From positions 1 to 45,207 of the forward strand of contig NZ_FOIL01000026.1 of NCBI RefSeq assembly GCF_900101295.1: a DNA stretch of 45,207 bases, written 5' to 3'. Within the stretch, counting starts at the first letter, position 1. Each line of letters begins with the position of its first letter. A program made the position numbers and the translations under genes. A model generated the notes under the pieces. That model was not told where the DNA came from. It saw only the letters and a list, made by a program, of their open reading frames with translations, and searched no databases. This DNA comes from [Clostridium] aminophilum (GTDB lineage Bacteria; Bacillota; Clostridia; Lachnospirales; Lachnospiraceae). This document shows positions 9,693-18,527 of this stretch, in pieces.

Positions 9693-10954
9693 TATGTATT
9701 CTCCTGTTCAGCTGTTTCGATTATTTCTTGTACAAACCGATTATAGTTGGTATCAGCATTAAAATACTTTTCCCATGTGTTTCTTGCGTTAGTTCTGAAG
9801 TGTGTTACTTGTGCCACAGATGAGCAAAAGTTATCGATTATATTGGCTATTTTCTGACATGCATCTTCAGTGTTGACTAACCAACCATTATAACCATCTA
9901 TTACTATCTCACCAGTTCCACCGACATCAGTTGCTACACAAGGGATTCCAAACGACATGGCTTCCATTATTGAAACAGGTAAACCCTCGGACTCGCTCAG
10001 ATTTATAAACAGCGAAATACTGTTATTCTTATAATATTCCAAAATATCAGTATTTGAACGTCTTCCCATAAACTGATATTTGATCTTTCCCTGCAATTTA
10101 TTTTTTGCCAATTCTTTTATGTCTCCCTCGGATGGACCGTCTCCAAAGTGAATCCATTCAATATTAGGACTTGTTAACTCCGAGAGCACTTCGATGATTC
10201 TGTCTACACGTTTGCCTGGCAATATGTTGGAGCAACTGACAATCCTAAATGTATCATCTGATTCATACTCCTCTATGCCCTTGTCCTGTGTTCCCAAATA
10301 TGATAAAAAGTATTTTTTAGAATACTGAGGATACTTCTCCGTTAGGTATTTAATGCCATCTTTTGCAATCAGATAAATCCGATCAAACGATTTAAGCAGT
10401 TGTTCCCTACATGGAATATACTGATTTGAGTTTCTTTCTTCATACAAATCATATCCATGCGCCCGAGCAATAAGAACAGGGTTATCAAAATATCTAGAAA
10501 GCAACGAACAAACATAAGCTTGATACTCAAATCTATATGTGTAAATTACAGCATTCTTAACTTTTTCACTTTTATTAAGATGTAGAGTTTGTATTACCTG
10601 ATTTGCATCGCAATGTGAACGACCAAAAAACTTGACCAACCGCCTTATCTTGCCCAAATCAAATTTTTTCTCTCTTATAAGTTTTCTACACTCTACATAG
10701 AAATTCTTGTCAAGCACAGAGAGAATTGAATAAAAAAGATATTTTACCTTACTGCCGAACAAAATCGGATACACATTAGTTTTAGTGCCGCAACATATAT
10801 CCCTTTTTTTATCCAGATCAGCTTTTAGTACCTCAAGAGCACATATATTCACTTCTTCAAACTTTCCATAATACTGGCATTCTGTTTCCAAGTATGTTTC
10901 CATGCTCTTTCCTGGATATGGAAACCCCATGGAAAATAAATACAATTTGCTCAT
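9692..10954 (-). CDS. GT4-family glycosyltransferase
   Basis: The 420-residue GT-B enzyme has an N-terminal acceptor domain starting KLYLFSMGFPYPGKS. The C-terminal donor domain carries IVSCSNILPGKRVDRII, IEWIHFGDGPSEGD, and the retaining E-x7-E signature in SESEGLPVSIMEAMSFGIPC followed by DVGGTGEIV. It transfers a sugar from a nucleotide donor to the undecaprenyl-linked acceptor at the cytosolic face. The RBS AGGAG precedes the start. Codon use is still AT-rich; the next gene upstream (10971 onward) shifts to a clearly higher GC content, so this gene marks a compositional boundary. Confidence 0.88.
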   Translation of the reverse strand: MSKLYLFSMGFPYPGKSMETYLETECQYYGKFEEVNICALEVLKADLDKKRDICCGTKTNVYPILFGSKVKYLFYSILSVLDKNFYVECRKLIREKKFDLGKIRRLVKFFGRSHCDANQVIQTLHLNKSEKVKNAVIYTYRFEYQAYVCSLLSRYFDNPVLIARAHGYDLYEERNSNQYIPCREQLLKSFDRIYLIAKDGIKYLTEKYPQYSKKYFLSYLGTQDKGIEEYESDDTFRIVSCSNILPGKRVDRIIEVLSELTSPNIEWIHFGDGPSEGDIKELAKNKLQGKIKYQFMGRRSNTDILEYYKNNSISLFINLSESEGLPVSIMEAMSFGIPCVATDVGGTGEIVIDGYNGWLVNTEDACQKIANIIDNFCSSVAQVTHFRTNARNTWEKYFNADTNYNRFVQEIIETAEQENT

Positions 10955-10970
10955 ATTGGCACTCCTAAAT

Positions 10971-12383
10971 TCACTTTGTCCCTGCTATCTTTTCAAGCTC
11001 GGCAAACTTCACCTTTCCGTAGTCATTCCTCGGAATCTCATTGATGACAAACACACGGAATGCTGAGTTATGCAGGTTTGTTTTTCCGCTGATAAATGGG
11101 ATAATCTCATCCTTAAGTCCTGCATCCGTCACAAAAATGTTCATCCGCTTGTCATCACCTGTACAGCAGAAATCTACATTCGGATACTGAGTCTTAAGAA
11201 TTCTTTCGGTTTCATCAAGGCTTACACGCAAACCAAACAGCTTCAGGAAACGTCCCTTCCGGCCGATGATAAAATAAAAGCCATCAGCATCTCTCTTGGC
11301 AATATCCCCCGTGTGATACTCACCGCAGAACTCATCGTCCTTCATCAGGTCATCACGGTTCAGTGCGTACCCCATCGTGACATTGGGGCCGCGATATCCC
11401 AGTTCACCAGTAACAGTTCCATTCTCACCGACGACCTCGTCCAGAAGAAACAGTTCACCATTAGGGATGGCCTTCCCCATGCTGCCAATCTTCTCAAGTG
11501 CCATTTCCGGGTCTAAGAAAGCCATACGAGCACTACACTCGCTTGTGCCGAAGGTTGCGCAGAATCGCTTTCCATTCTCTTTGGCATAGGTAGCAATCCA
11601 CTTGAACATCTTGTCGGTCAGCTTACCGCCGCCCTCGGCCAGAGTATAAAGCTTCGGCAGATCCATCTTGTCAAAGCCCACTCTACGCATAACCTCATAG
11701 CTGAAAGGAACACCGCAGAAGCTTGTTCCTCCGTTCACCTTGATGAATTCCCAGAAATCCGGGTCCATAAGGTTGGCTTTTACCATAAGGACAGAAGCAC
11801 CTACTACGAGATGAGAATTGATAACGTTCAGCCCCATGGTGTAGTTCATAGGCAGATCGCAGATGCCGACTTCCTCATCCGGCCTCCAGGAGAATACCTT
11901 CGCCACATTCTCCGCATTGGCTTCCAGATTGCCGTACTTGTGCCGCACGAGCTTTGGGCTGCCAGTAGAACCGGAGGTCGTTAAGAGCATGGAGAGCTTG
12001 TCATTGAGCGGATAGGGCTTGTTTTCAGTCCTCAGCAGAACATAGCCATAGGCGGAGAATATCTTCTCACCCTTGATCTCCTGCTCCTTCCTCTCAGGAA
12101 CCCAGTAGAAGCTCGGTGTGTACATGGATTCCAGGCGACTACGCAGCTCCTCATCCAAGCCTGCACTAAGTAACAGAGGCACCTGCTTGTTGTTCTCAAA
12201 TGCCATGTATCCAATCAAAGAACCGGCGCAGTTTTCACACAGGCAGAAGATGACACTGCGGGGAAGATCCAACGCAGAAAACTCTTTTATCGTCCGGCAC
12301 ACATCACCATAGGTCAGCGTAAAACCGCTGTCATCCTTGATTGCCATTTTATTTTGATTGTGCTTATCGACATTTAAAAACAT
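10971..12383 (-). CDS. AMP-forming acyl ligase (ANL superfamily), probable acyl-ACP/CoA ligase
   Basis: The 470-residue adenylate-forming enzyme has the ATP-binding loop LLTTSGSTGSPKL (residues 133-145), FGTSECSAR, YHTGDIAKRD, the hinge GRKGRFLKLFG and the catalytic Lys457 in NDYGKVKF. Both the N-terminal and the mobile C-terminal domains are complete. It should activate a carboxylic acid as acyl-AMP and pass it to a thiol, either CoA or one of the two ACPs two genes upstream. The acid is unknown. At 470 residues it is shorter than long-chain acyl-CoA synthetases, consistent with a short or polar substrate. It is the last gene of the acyl module and starts behind AAAGGAG. Confidence 0.85.
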   Translation of the reverse strand: MFLNVDKHNQNKMAIKDDSGFTLTYGDVCRTIKEFSALDLPRSVIFCLCENCAGSLIGYMAFENNKQVPLLLSAGLDEELRSRLESMYTPSFYWVPERKEQEIKGEKIFSAYGYVLLRTENKPYPLNDKLSMLLTTSGSTGSPKLVRHKYGNLEANAENVAKVFSWRPDEEVGICDLPMNYTMGLNVINSHLVVGASVLMVKANLMDPDFWEFIKVNGGTSFCGVPFSYEVMRRVGFDKMDLPKLYTLAEGGGKLTDKMFKWIATYAKENGKRFCATFGTSECSARMAFLDPEMALEKIGSMGKAIPNGELFLLDEVVGENGTVTGELGYRGPNVTMGYALNRDDLMKDDEFCGEYHTGDIAKRDADGFYFIIGRKGRFLKLFGLRVSLDETERILKTQYPNVDFCCTGDDKRMNIFVTDAGLKDEIIPFISGKTNLHNSAFRVFVINEIPRNDYGKVKFAELEKIAGTK

Positions 12384-12448
12384 CCCACTAACTCCTTTGC
12401 GTGGCTTACCACAATTTTCTTATACTCCCTATCACCGCAAATGGCAGT

Positions 12449-13198
12449 TTACATAATAGTGCAGCCATCAACTGCTAAGACTTGCCCGGAAACATAGGTT
12501 GAAAGATCCGAAACCATGAACAAGCAAGCTTTGGCAATATCCTCCGGTTCAGCTAATCTTCCCATGCAGATATTGCTGATTCTACTCTGCAACTTCTCTG
12601 GATCAGCTTGCTTCATCATATCTGTGTTCGTCAGTCCGGGGGCAATGGCATTGACTCTGATTTTCTTTTCTGCCAGCTCCTTCGCGGCGGACTTGGTAAG
12701 GGATATAACAGCACCTTTAGTCGCAGAATATACAAGCTGCCCCTTATTTCCCCTCAGAGCAGTCATCGATGTAATGTTGACTATGCTGCCGCCATTCTCC
12801 TGGCGTCCCATTATACGGCTCACCATCTGGAGCATATTGATGGTTCCGTAGACATTCACGGAGAACATTTTCTCCATGTTATCCCGGCTAATCATACCGA
12901 TCAGCTCATTGAACTCCACACCGGCATTATTGACCAAGCCATCAATGTGGCCACAAGCCCTTTTAACCTGCATCACACCTTCCTTAACGGCCTTCTCGTC
13001 TGAAATATCAAAGTACAGTGGACGAACCTCTCCGCCCACACCTTTGTTAAACTCCTCAGACCATTCTTCTACAGATCCCTCACGAGTTGCGACCGCATAA
13101 ACAATCGCGCCGTTCTGGGCAAAGACCTGTGCGATAGCCTTGCCAATACCGCGGCTACCACCGGTTACGATACAGACTTTGTTTTGCAAAAGTTCCAT
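12449..13198 (-). CDS. FabG-like 3-oxoacyl-ACP reductase (SDR)
   Basis: The 249-residue classical SDR has TGGSRGIG (residues 12-19), NNAG (90-93), catalytic Ser144 in NITS, YSATK with Tyr157 and Lys161, and the C-terminal ASDLSTYVSGQ-type ending with VDG typical of FabG. It should reduce the 3-keto group of an acyl-ACP with NADPH, giving the 3-hydroxyacyl-ACP. The gene follows the ACP genes directly (17-base gap, AGGGGA site), which strongly supports an ACP-linked substrate rather than a sugar. No FabZ dehydratase or enoyl reductase is seen, so the product is predicted to stay at the 3-hydroxy level. Confidence 0.85.
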   Translation of the reverse strand: MELLQNKVCIVTGGSRGIGKAIAQVFAQNGAIVYAVATREGSVEEWSEEFNKGVGGEVRPLYFDISDEKAVKEGVMQVKRACGHIDGLVNNAGVEFNELIGMISRDNMEKMFSVNVYGTINMLQMVSRIMGRQENGGSIVNITSMTALRGNKGQLVYSATKGAVISLTKSAAKELAEKKIRVNAIAPGLTNTDMMKQADPEKLQSRISNICMGRLAEPEDIAKACLFMVSDLSTYVSGQVLAVDGCTIM

Positions 13199-13215
13199 TG
13201 GTATTCCCCTATCAA

Positions 13216-13455
13216 TCAGAACTCAACTCCATACCTCTTGAGGATTTCAATCCCGTTCAAATAGGAGCCGTAGTGAAGAATATCCTCGGATTCAAACAGA
13301 ACATCAAATACATCCTCAAGCTCTGAAATCAAGGAGAGATGTGCAACGGAATCCCACTGGGGAACATCCTTAAATGTAAAGTTTTCGTTTAATACAGATT
13401 CATTTACATTCAGCACTTTACAGAAAACATCCTTATATTTCTTCAAATTTTCCAT
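13216..13455 (-). CDS. Acyl carrier protein 1
   Basis: The 79-residue acidic helical protein carries the phosphopantetheine site in QWDSVAHLSL (Ser36) and the usual helix II/III pattern (ISELEDVFDV, then G-x-E-I-L). Start is after GGAGCGG. It differs from the neighbouring ACP around the modified Ser (DSV here, TSM there), so the two are not a recent duplication. It is likely the carrier for either the malonyl/elongating chain or the starter acid activated by the ligase. A 4'-phosphopantetheinyl transferase is not in the window. Confidence 0.88.
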   Translation of the reverse strand: MENLKKYKDVFCKVLNVNESVLNENFTFKDVPQWDSVAHLSLISELEDVFDVLFESEDILHYGSYLNGIEILKRYGVEF

Positions 13456-13465
13456 TAGCCGCTCC

Positions 13466-13687
13466 TCACTTTTCCATCAAAGCCATGATATCAGCGACAG
13501 TTTCAAAGCCCTTTACTTCAGCTCCAGTTACCTTCTTTTCAAACTCATCATCAAACATAACGATAAGCGAGAGCTTTGCCATAGACGTGTACTCGTCCAG
13601 ATCTGCCAATACCGTTTCCGGAGTCAGCGTGCCTTCATCCAGTTCGAGAGTTTCTTCGATAAGAGCCAGTTTTTCCTGATTAGTCAT
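13466..13687 (-). CDS. Acyl carrier protein 2 (divergent)
   Basis: The 73-residue acidic protein has the carrier-protein helix pattern and a probable phosphopantetheine Ser35 in DEYTSMAKLSL. The canonical D-S-L is altered to T-S-M, but helix II (LIVMFDDEFEKKV) and the C-terminal helix FETVADIMALME fit the family. Start follows AGGAGG. It lies 10 bases upstream of ACP1 and directly downstream of the KAS III gene. Similar paired small ACPs occur in O-antigen and flagellin-glycan acylation clusters. Confidence 0.85.
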   Translation of the reverse strand: MTNQEKLALIEETLELDEGTLTPETVLADLDEYTSMAKLSLIVMFDDEFEKKVTGAEVKGFETVADIMALMEK

Positions 13688-13727
13688 TTTTGATTTCCTC
13701 CTAAATTCATTTTGTGAGATTTACATC

Positions 13728-14816
13728 TTAGTACTGTCCCGGGATGAGTTTTCCATCCTTGTAGTAATCCTCGGTTTGCACAACAGGGTATATCCTGTCA
13801 GTTTCTACTTCAATATTGGCAACTCCCCAGCTCAAACCAATACCAAAGCCGCAAATAAGAGCCTTTAATTTCTCTCCGTCCTTCTCTCCATAAGCATCGC
13901 ATAGCGTCAGTGGGATCGAAATACCACCGGTATTACCATACCTGTCCAAAGAAAGCGGAACCTGATCCTTCGGAAGCTTCATTTTCCGAATGAGCTGCTT
14001 GATAATAAACTGATTTGCCTGATGAAATACAAAGGCATTGTAGTCGGCCACAGTTGTCTCAGTGAGCTTCAGATAATCCGTGATTGCTTCAGGCACATCC
14101 GAAATGGAAAATGAAAACACTGAAGTGCCATCCATAAAAATGTCATAGAGCGACCGTTCTATGCCATCGCTGCACATAAACCGTTCATGTCCGGGATTCA
14201 TATCACGGAATCCGCCTGCGGGTAATACAATTGCCCTATACCGACTTCCATCACTTCTCAGAAGTGTTGTGGTCTCTGTCCCTTCCTGCCGTTCAAGAAG
14301 AATAGCGGCGCCTGCGTCACCATACATCATGACAATGGATTTATCCAAGGGGTCAACAAGTTTCGTTGCTGTCTCACCCATCAGTAGCAGGCCATACTTG
14401 TAATCGGAAGAAGACATCATGGCCATCGCGGTTTGCAGTCCATACACAAAACCCGAGCATCCCAGATTAATCTCCATACAAGAGCAATCAATAGGAAGAC
14501 CCAGCCTAAGCTGGACGATACTTGCACTTGACGGTCTGCGATAATCCGGCGATTGGGTGACAAGGAACATGGCACCGATTTCAGACTTATCTACGGGTAT
14601 ATGAGAAAACAATTCCTCCGCAGCCGCAACAGCCAGGTCACTGGCAGTCTGCTCAGGAAGTGCTTTATAGGTGGCTTTAATTCCAGTACCGGAGGTGAAT
14701 TTACTCGTCACCTCTTCGCCAAACACAGAAGTGAAGCTTTCTACCGGAACATTATTTTTCGGAACAGCACACGCGATTCCCGCGATACCAATTCCGCTGC
14801 TTTTGAATACTGACAT
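13728..14816 (-). CDS. FabH-like 3-oxoacyl-ACP synthase III
   Basis: The 362-residue thiolase-fold condensing enzyme has the full KAS III triad visible: Cys120 in NLGCSGF, His265 in FVFHQAN and Asn295 in YGNTGG. It is somewhat longer than housekeeping FabH (about 320). It should condense an acyl-CoA starter with malonyl-ACP (or methylmalonyl-ACP) to a 3-ketoacyl-ACP. As the only condensing enzyme here, it predicts one elongation round. The ORF is followed by two ACP genes and preceded by the MBL hydrolase gene (12-base gap, GAAGGAG site). Precedent: KAS III plus ACP plus FabG occur in Pseudomonas flagellin-glycan islands that make 3-hydroxybutyryl amino sugars. Confidence 0.9.
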   Translation of the reverse strand: MSVFKSSGIGIAGIACAVPKNNVPVESFTSVFGEEVTSKFTSGTGIKATYKALPEQTASDLAVAAAEELFSHIPVDKSEIGAMFLVTQSPDYRRPSSASIVQLRLGLPIDCSCMEINLGCSGFVYGLQTAMAMMSSSDYKYGLLLMGETATKLVDPLDKSIVMMYGDAGAAILLERQEGTETTTLLRSDGSRYRAIVLPAGGFRDMNPGHERFMCSDGIERSLYDIFMDGTSVFSFSISDVPEAITDYLKLTETTVADYNAFVFHQANQFIIKQLIRKMKLPKDQVPLSLDRYGNTGGISIPLTLCDAYGEKDGEKLKALICGFGIGLSWGVANIEVETDRIYPVVQTEDYYKDGKLIPGQY

Positions 14817-14828
14817 AAACTATCTCCT

Positions 14829-15449
14829 TCACCGTTTTAATACAAAACAATCGAAGTGCCCCGGATAGATCAAGGTTCCATCCGGAATGGAATCAATGAC
14901 CTTCTTTCCGTTCTCTTCCCATTGCCTGCTGCTGCCGCCCGGAAACCGCAGCTCTATTTCTTTCCCTTCCAGGAGGCTGTCACCAGAAAAGAACATATCA
15001 TCAATCCAAATACCTATGCTTCCCGGAGAGTGGCCCGGAATCTCAATCAATCGGATTATGTGCCCCTGCCAATCAAAGCTTTTCTCCTTCTCAAAGGTTA
15101 TATCTGCCTCGCAGGTATAATCCAAATCAAAGAATTCCGGGTTCCACCTTGTAGAAAAAGACTGAATCTCACAAAACGAATCAAAGTGTCTGGCCTGATT
15201 CTTCTTGGAATTCTCTATCCTATCTCCACAAATCTTGCTGCACACCAGCGGTGCGTCGGTTCGCTCCTTCCACTTATTCACGCCAAAGATATGATCATAG
15301 TGTTCATGTGTAATGAAAAGGTAGTCGATGGCAAACTTCTCCGCCGCGACAGTATCTAAGCAAGGATCAATTACAATCGCATGTCCGTTATCTGAAACAA
15401 CATACATGCTGGAATCCAAAAGCCCTGAATCATATCGCTCTACTTTCAT
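14829..15449 (-). CDS. Metallo-beta-lactamase-fold hydrolase, possible thioesterase
   Basis: The 206-residue protein has the zinc motif THEHYDH (residues 47-53), PGHSPGSIGIW, FFSGDSLLEG and a final YPGHFD, a complete glyoxalase II-type MBL domain. The start at 15449 is chosen because its ATG overlaps the fabD stop as ATGA; the same frame stays open further upstream inside fabD but has no ribosome site there. Enzymes of this group hydrolyse thioesters such as S-lactoylglutathione or acyl-CoA/ACP. Coupled to FabD and next to KAS III, a role in editing stalled acyl-ACP or releasing the acyl chain is plausible but unproven. Confidence 0.8.
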   Translation of the reverse strand: MKVERYDSGLLDSSMYVVSDNGHAIVIDPCLDTVAAEKFAIDYLFITHEHYDHIFGVNKWKERTDAPLVCSKICGDRIENSKKNQARHFDSFCEIQSFSTRWNPEFFDLDYTCEADITFEKEKSFDWQGHIIRLIEIPGHSPGSIGIWIDDMFFSGDSLLEGKEIELRFPGGSSRQWEENGKKVIDSIPDGTLIYPGHFDCFVLKR

Positions 15450-16372
15450 TTGATCAGCGCTTCCAGTGTAGCGTTCAGCGTTTTCAGGTTCTCCACCCGG
15501 TATATATTCACACCTGTAAGTGTCTTCTTTACCAACCCGGACAATGTTCTTCCCGGACCGCATTCGATGAAAGTGTCGATTCCGGCCTCCTGCATATTCT
15601 GCAGCGTCTTTACCCACTGCACCGGTGACATTGCCTGCCGAACAAGCAGATCGGCAACTTTATCTCCTTCAGTAACCGGCATTCCGTCCACATTCATATA
15701 GACTGGGATTACAGGATTTGAAAATACCTTGTTTTTGAACAGTTCAGCCAACTTGTCTGCTGCTGGTTTCATCATTTCACAGTGGAACGGAGCACTTACA
15801 GCCAGCTTCATACAAGTTATTCCGCGCTCTTCAGCTAAGCTCACAGCTTCATCAACAGCCGCCGACTCTCCGGAAATGACCGTCTGCACAGGGCTGTTAT
15901 AGTTTGCCGGAATCACATATCCTGATTTCACCAATCCGCAGATCTCGGCGGCCTGAACGGAGTCCTTGCCAATCAGAGCGGCCATTGCGCCTTGCCCTGC
16001 CGGTACCGCCTCCTGCATGGAATCCGCACGAACCTGCACCATTGGGAAAACATTGTCCTGGGGAATCACTCCGGCAAAAGTAAGCGCAGCGTACTCGCCC
16101 AAAGAAAATCCCGCGACAGCCTCCGGAACGATTCCTTTCGCCCTTAATAATTCGCTAGTAGCTAAATCAGCAGCAAGAACACAAGGCTGTGTATTATGTG
16201 TTAAATTCAAGTCCTCCTGTGTACCTTTGAAGCACAGGTCTGAAATTGAACGCCCCAAGGCTGTATCAGCTTTATCAAAGACATCCTTTACGACAGGCTC
16301 CTCCTGGTAAAGATCATGCATCATACCAGGATATTGAGCACCCTGTCCCGAAAAAAGGAATGCTATCTTCAT
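15446..16372 (-). CDS. Malonyl-CoA:ACP transacylase (FabD-like)
   Basis: The 308-residue acyltransferase has LFSGQGAQYPGM at residues 6-17, nucleophile Ser90 in GFSLGEYAAL, Arg115 in the position that binds the malonyl carboxylate, and His197 in SAPFHCEM. Length matches FabD. It loads malonyl (or methylmalonyl) from CoA onto an ACP for the KAS III. It is a second, cluster-borne copy beside whatever serves ordinary fatty acid synthesis. The stop overlaps the MBL hydrolase start, and it follows the NeuD-like gene with a 4-base gap, so this set is one tight transcription and translation unit. Confidence 0.92.
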   Translation of the reverse strand: MKIAFLFSGQGAQYPGMMHDLYQEEPVVKDVFDKADTALGRSISDLCFKGTQEDLNLTHNTQPCVLAADLATSELLRAKGIVPEAVAGFSLGEYAALTFAGVIPQDNVFPMVQVRADSMQEAVPAGQGAMAALIGKDSVQAAEICGLVKSGYVIPANYNSPVQTVISGESAAVDEAVSLAEERGITCMKLAVSAPFHCEMMKPAADKLAELFKNKVFSNPVIPVYMNVDGMPVTEGDKVADLLVRQAMSPVQWVKTLQNMQEAGIDTFIECGPGRTLSGLVKKTLTGVNIYRVENLKTLNATLEALIK

Positions 16373-16376
16373 CTTC

Positions 16377-17024
16377 TTACTCCAACTCTTTCATTCTCTT
16401 TGCCGGATTACCAAGCACCGTAACGCCGGCTTTCACATTCGTAAATACAACACTTCCCGCAGCGATTGTCGCTCCATCTCCGACCTTCTTCTCCGGGATG
16501 ATAAACGCGTGACCTCCAATATTGGTCTCCGAGCCGATCTTGCAGCCGCCGCTGATTCCGGTGCCTACCATAATCGTTGTGTAGTCGCCTATCTCTACGT
16601 CATGTCCTACGGATACTCTGCCATTCAGAAGGACTCCATCCCCGATCTTGCAGTTGACGGAAATGCTCGTGTATCCATAGATCACGCTGCCGACTCCAAT
16701 CGTACATAAAGATGAAATACGGGCATCCGGAGCAATAATAGTCTCAAACTGTACACCCTGTTCCGTAAGCCGCCGCTGTATCTTTGCTTTGGTCCTTGGA
16801 TACCCGATCGTGCATGTGCACACACACTCGTCCTTATGCTCAATGATCCATTCACCGGTTCCCAGCCACGGATATCCGTTAATGATTACACCTTCATGAT
16901 ACTGGGAGCCGTCATCAAGAAAGCCAAGGAGCTCATAGGTAGGCGCCACTTCGTTAATTCGTTCAATAATATAAGCTACTTCTTTGCCAAAGCCGCTAGC
17001 TCCATACAAAACGATATCTTTCAT
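16377..17024 (-). CDS. NeuD/PglD-family sugar acyltransferase, catalytic His present
   Basis: The 215-residue protein has an N-terminal Rossmann-like domain (VLYGASGFGKEVAYII) and a C-terminal left-handed beta helix. The PglD catalytic position is His141 in VSVGHDVEIGD. The end IAAGSVVFTNVKAGVTVLGNPAKRM is the acetyl-CoA pocket. The family acetylates UDP-4-amino sugars (PglD) or sialic acid-type substrates (NeuD). Here it is the likely N-acetyl- or N-acyltransferase for the UDP-4-amino-4,6-dideoxy-GlcNAc produced by the genes at 23.2-26.7 kb. Start overlaps the deacetylase stop by 4 bases. A paralogue at 20.7 kb lacks the catalytic His. Confidence 0.85.
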   Translation of the reverse strand: MKDIVLYGASGFGKEVAYIIERINEVAPTYELLGFLDDGSQYHEGVIINGYPWLGTGEWIIEHKDECVCTCTIGYPRTKAKIQRRLTEQGVQFETIIAPDARISSLCTIGVGSVIYGYTSISVNCKIGDGVLLNGRVSVGHDVEIGDYTTIMVGTGISGGCKIGSETNIGGHAFIIPEKKVGDGATIAAGSVVFTNVKAGVTVLGNPAKRMKELE

Positions 17025-17719
17025 CCATCAATCCCCCTATACTCACGGATCAGGGAGAATGCTTCTGCCGCTTTAAAGCCAGAGGTTGAACCTCTCAGTT
17101 TCGCTAGTGCTTCCACGGCTTCAATAGATCTGGGATTAGGGAATTCACCAACCTGCGAAGTAAAACAGGCCATGGCTTCAAGTTTCTTCGGCAGATAGTC
17201 AGTAATATCAATAAAAGTATTCGGAATGAACGAGTTCGTCACATGGGGTATGTTCCACTCTGTTTCCGAAAGGCACTCGTATGAATAGACATAACGGGGA
17301 ATGTGAGCATATTTCGGTCTCACAGCTACCATTACTGCCTCTGAAACAATCGTATGATCCTTTTGCATATCTCCGAAGTGCGGGATAAACACCACATCCG
17401 GCTTGACCTTTTGAATAACCTCGCTGATCTTACCGTTCACAACATGTCGTGGTTCATTCTCTAAAAGGACACATGGGAACTGAAGGAAAACCGTCTCCTT
17501 AATCTTCAAAAGTTCATGTGCGGCTTTAATCTGAGGATATATGATGTGTGGCCAACCGTTCTTCTCCGCCAAGTTGTCCTTATAAACATAAACCGGCGGC
17601 TGAGGGCTTGTAACGATACATACCGTTACCTCCGCTCCTTGATCAATATACCGTGCCATCGTACCGCCGCAGCCAAGCACTTCATCGTCCGGATGCGGGG
17701 CAAATACCAGAATCTTCAT
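17021..17719 (-). CDS. PIG-L-family zinc deacetylase
   Basis: The 232-residue protein begins MKILVFAPHPDDEVLGCGG with the PHPDDE zinc motif at residues 8-13, and has a second metal region, PHFGDMQKDH. This is the PIG-L/LmbE fold of N-acetylglucosamine de-N-acetylases (MshB, BshB, GlcNAc-PI). The start at 17719 follows GGAG; a longer frame to 17767 would run into the SDR gene and lacks a site. It should free an amine on an N-acetylated sugar or sugar-lipid. Lying two genes from an LpxD-like N-acyltransferase, it could play the part LpxC plays in lipid A synthesis, by a different fold. Confidence 0.88.
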   Translation of the reverse strand: MKILVFAPHPDDEVLGCGGTMARYIDQGAEVTVCIVTSPQPPVYVYKDNLAEKNGWPHIIYPQIKAAHELLKIKETVFLQFPCVLLENEPRHVVNGKISEVIQKVKPDVVFIPHFGDMQKDHTIVSEAVMVAVRPKYAHIPRYVYSYECLSETEWNIPHVTNSFIPNTFIDITDYLPKKLEAMACFTSQVGEFPNPRSIEAVEALAKLRGSTSGFKAAEAFSLIREYRGIDG

Positions 17720-17744
17720 CTGCTTCTCTCCAAAGGTTATATAT

Positions 17745-18506
17745 TTACGAAGACAGCATTCCTCCATCTACTCCTACATTGGCTCCCGTAATCATACGGG
17801 AAGCATCCGACAGAAGAAATGCTATCGTGTTTGCCACATCAATAGGTTTACCAAGACCCAAGTACTGACGCTCTATCTTCGCCTGTGCATCGTGGCTATC
17901 GCCAGCATTGTCCTGGAATGTCTGGAAAAGAGCTGTTTCAATAATACCTGGGCAAACCGTGTTTACACGGATTCCATTCGGAGCCAGCTCCTTGGCCATG
18001 CATCTGACAGCCGAGTCCATTGCTGCTTTAGAAGAACAATACGCCGTCTTGCCCAGACTTCCCATTGTAGAAGAAATAGATGAGATTCCCACGATGCTCA
18101 TTCCAGCGTTGAACATGTTCTTCTTTGAGGCGCACCTGACAAGCTCAACAAAGGCGCTGAAGTTGATATTCATTACTTCGCTCAGAGCAGCAGGCTTCAG
18201 CATCTTCAGCGGGCGAGTTCCGGGAATGCCCGCTGAATATACTATCCCGTCCAGAGCCCCGGTTTCCTTAATTGTGCCTTTCACAAAGGCCTCTATATTA
18301 TCAAGCTCATTGAGATCAAACGGGTAATATCTGTGTCCTTCTCCTTGGAGCTTTTGCATTACCTCAAGCAGCTTATCTTCTCTTCTTGCTACCAGCACAA
18401 CCTTCGCGCCAAGCTCGCTGCAGAGCATAGCAGTCTCAGCTCCCATGCCTGAGGAAGCCCCGGCGATCAGTATTGTTTTATCTGATAAGTCAATTATGTT
18501 TTTCAT
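17745..18506 (-). CDS. Second short-chain dehydrogenase/reductase
   Basis: The 253-residue SDR has GASSGMG (residues 16-22), YSAG in place of NNAG at 90-93, SSIS at about 142-145, and Tyr156/Lys160 in AYCSSK. The C-terminus MITGANVGVDGGM fits the FabG-like group. It could be a second ketoacyl-ACP reductase, or oxidise or reduce a sugar or the acyl chain. The intact active site shows it is functional. It lies between the deacetylase and the LpxD-like gene, so it may belong to the sugar-modifying half of the module rather than the chain-building half. Confidence 0.82.
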   Translation of the reverse strand: MKNIIDLSDKTILIAGASSGMGAETAMLCSELGAKVVLVARREDKLLEVMQKLQGEGHRYYPFDLNELDNIEAFVKGTIKETGALDGIVYSAGIPGTRPLKMLKPAALSEVMNINFSAFVELVRCASKKNMFNAGMSIVGISSISSTMGSLGKTAYCSSKAAMDSAVRCMAKELAPNGIRVNTVCPGIIETALFQTFQDNAGDSHDAQAKIERQYLGLGKPIDVANTIAFLLSDASRMITGANVGVDGGMLSS

Positions 18507-18527
18507 TCAAATACACCTTGACATTAA

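Noticed and set aside
15449-15617. N-terminal extension of the MBL hydrolase into fabD
   Set aside because: The extra codons overlap fabD out of frame, have no ribosome site and no family resemblance; the ATGA start at 15449 matches the domain start.
10971-17024. A polyketide or non-ribosomal peptide cluster
   Set aside because: All enzymes are small, stand-alone fatty-acid-type proteins; there are no modular KS-AT or condensation domains, and the context is sugar assembly.
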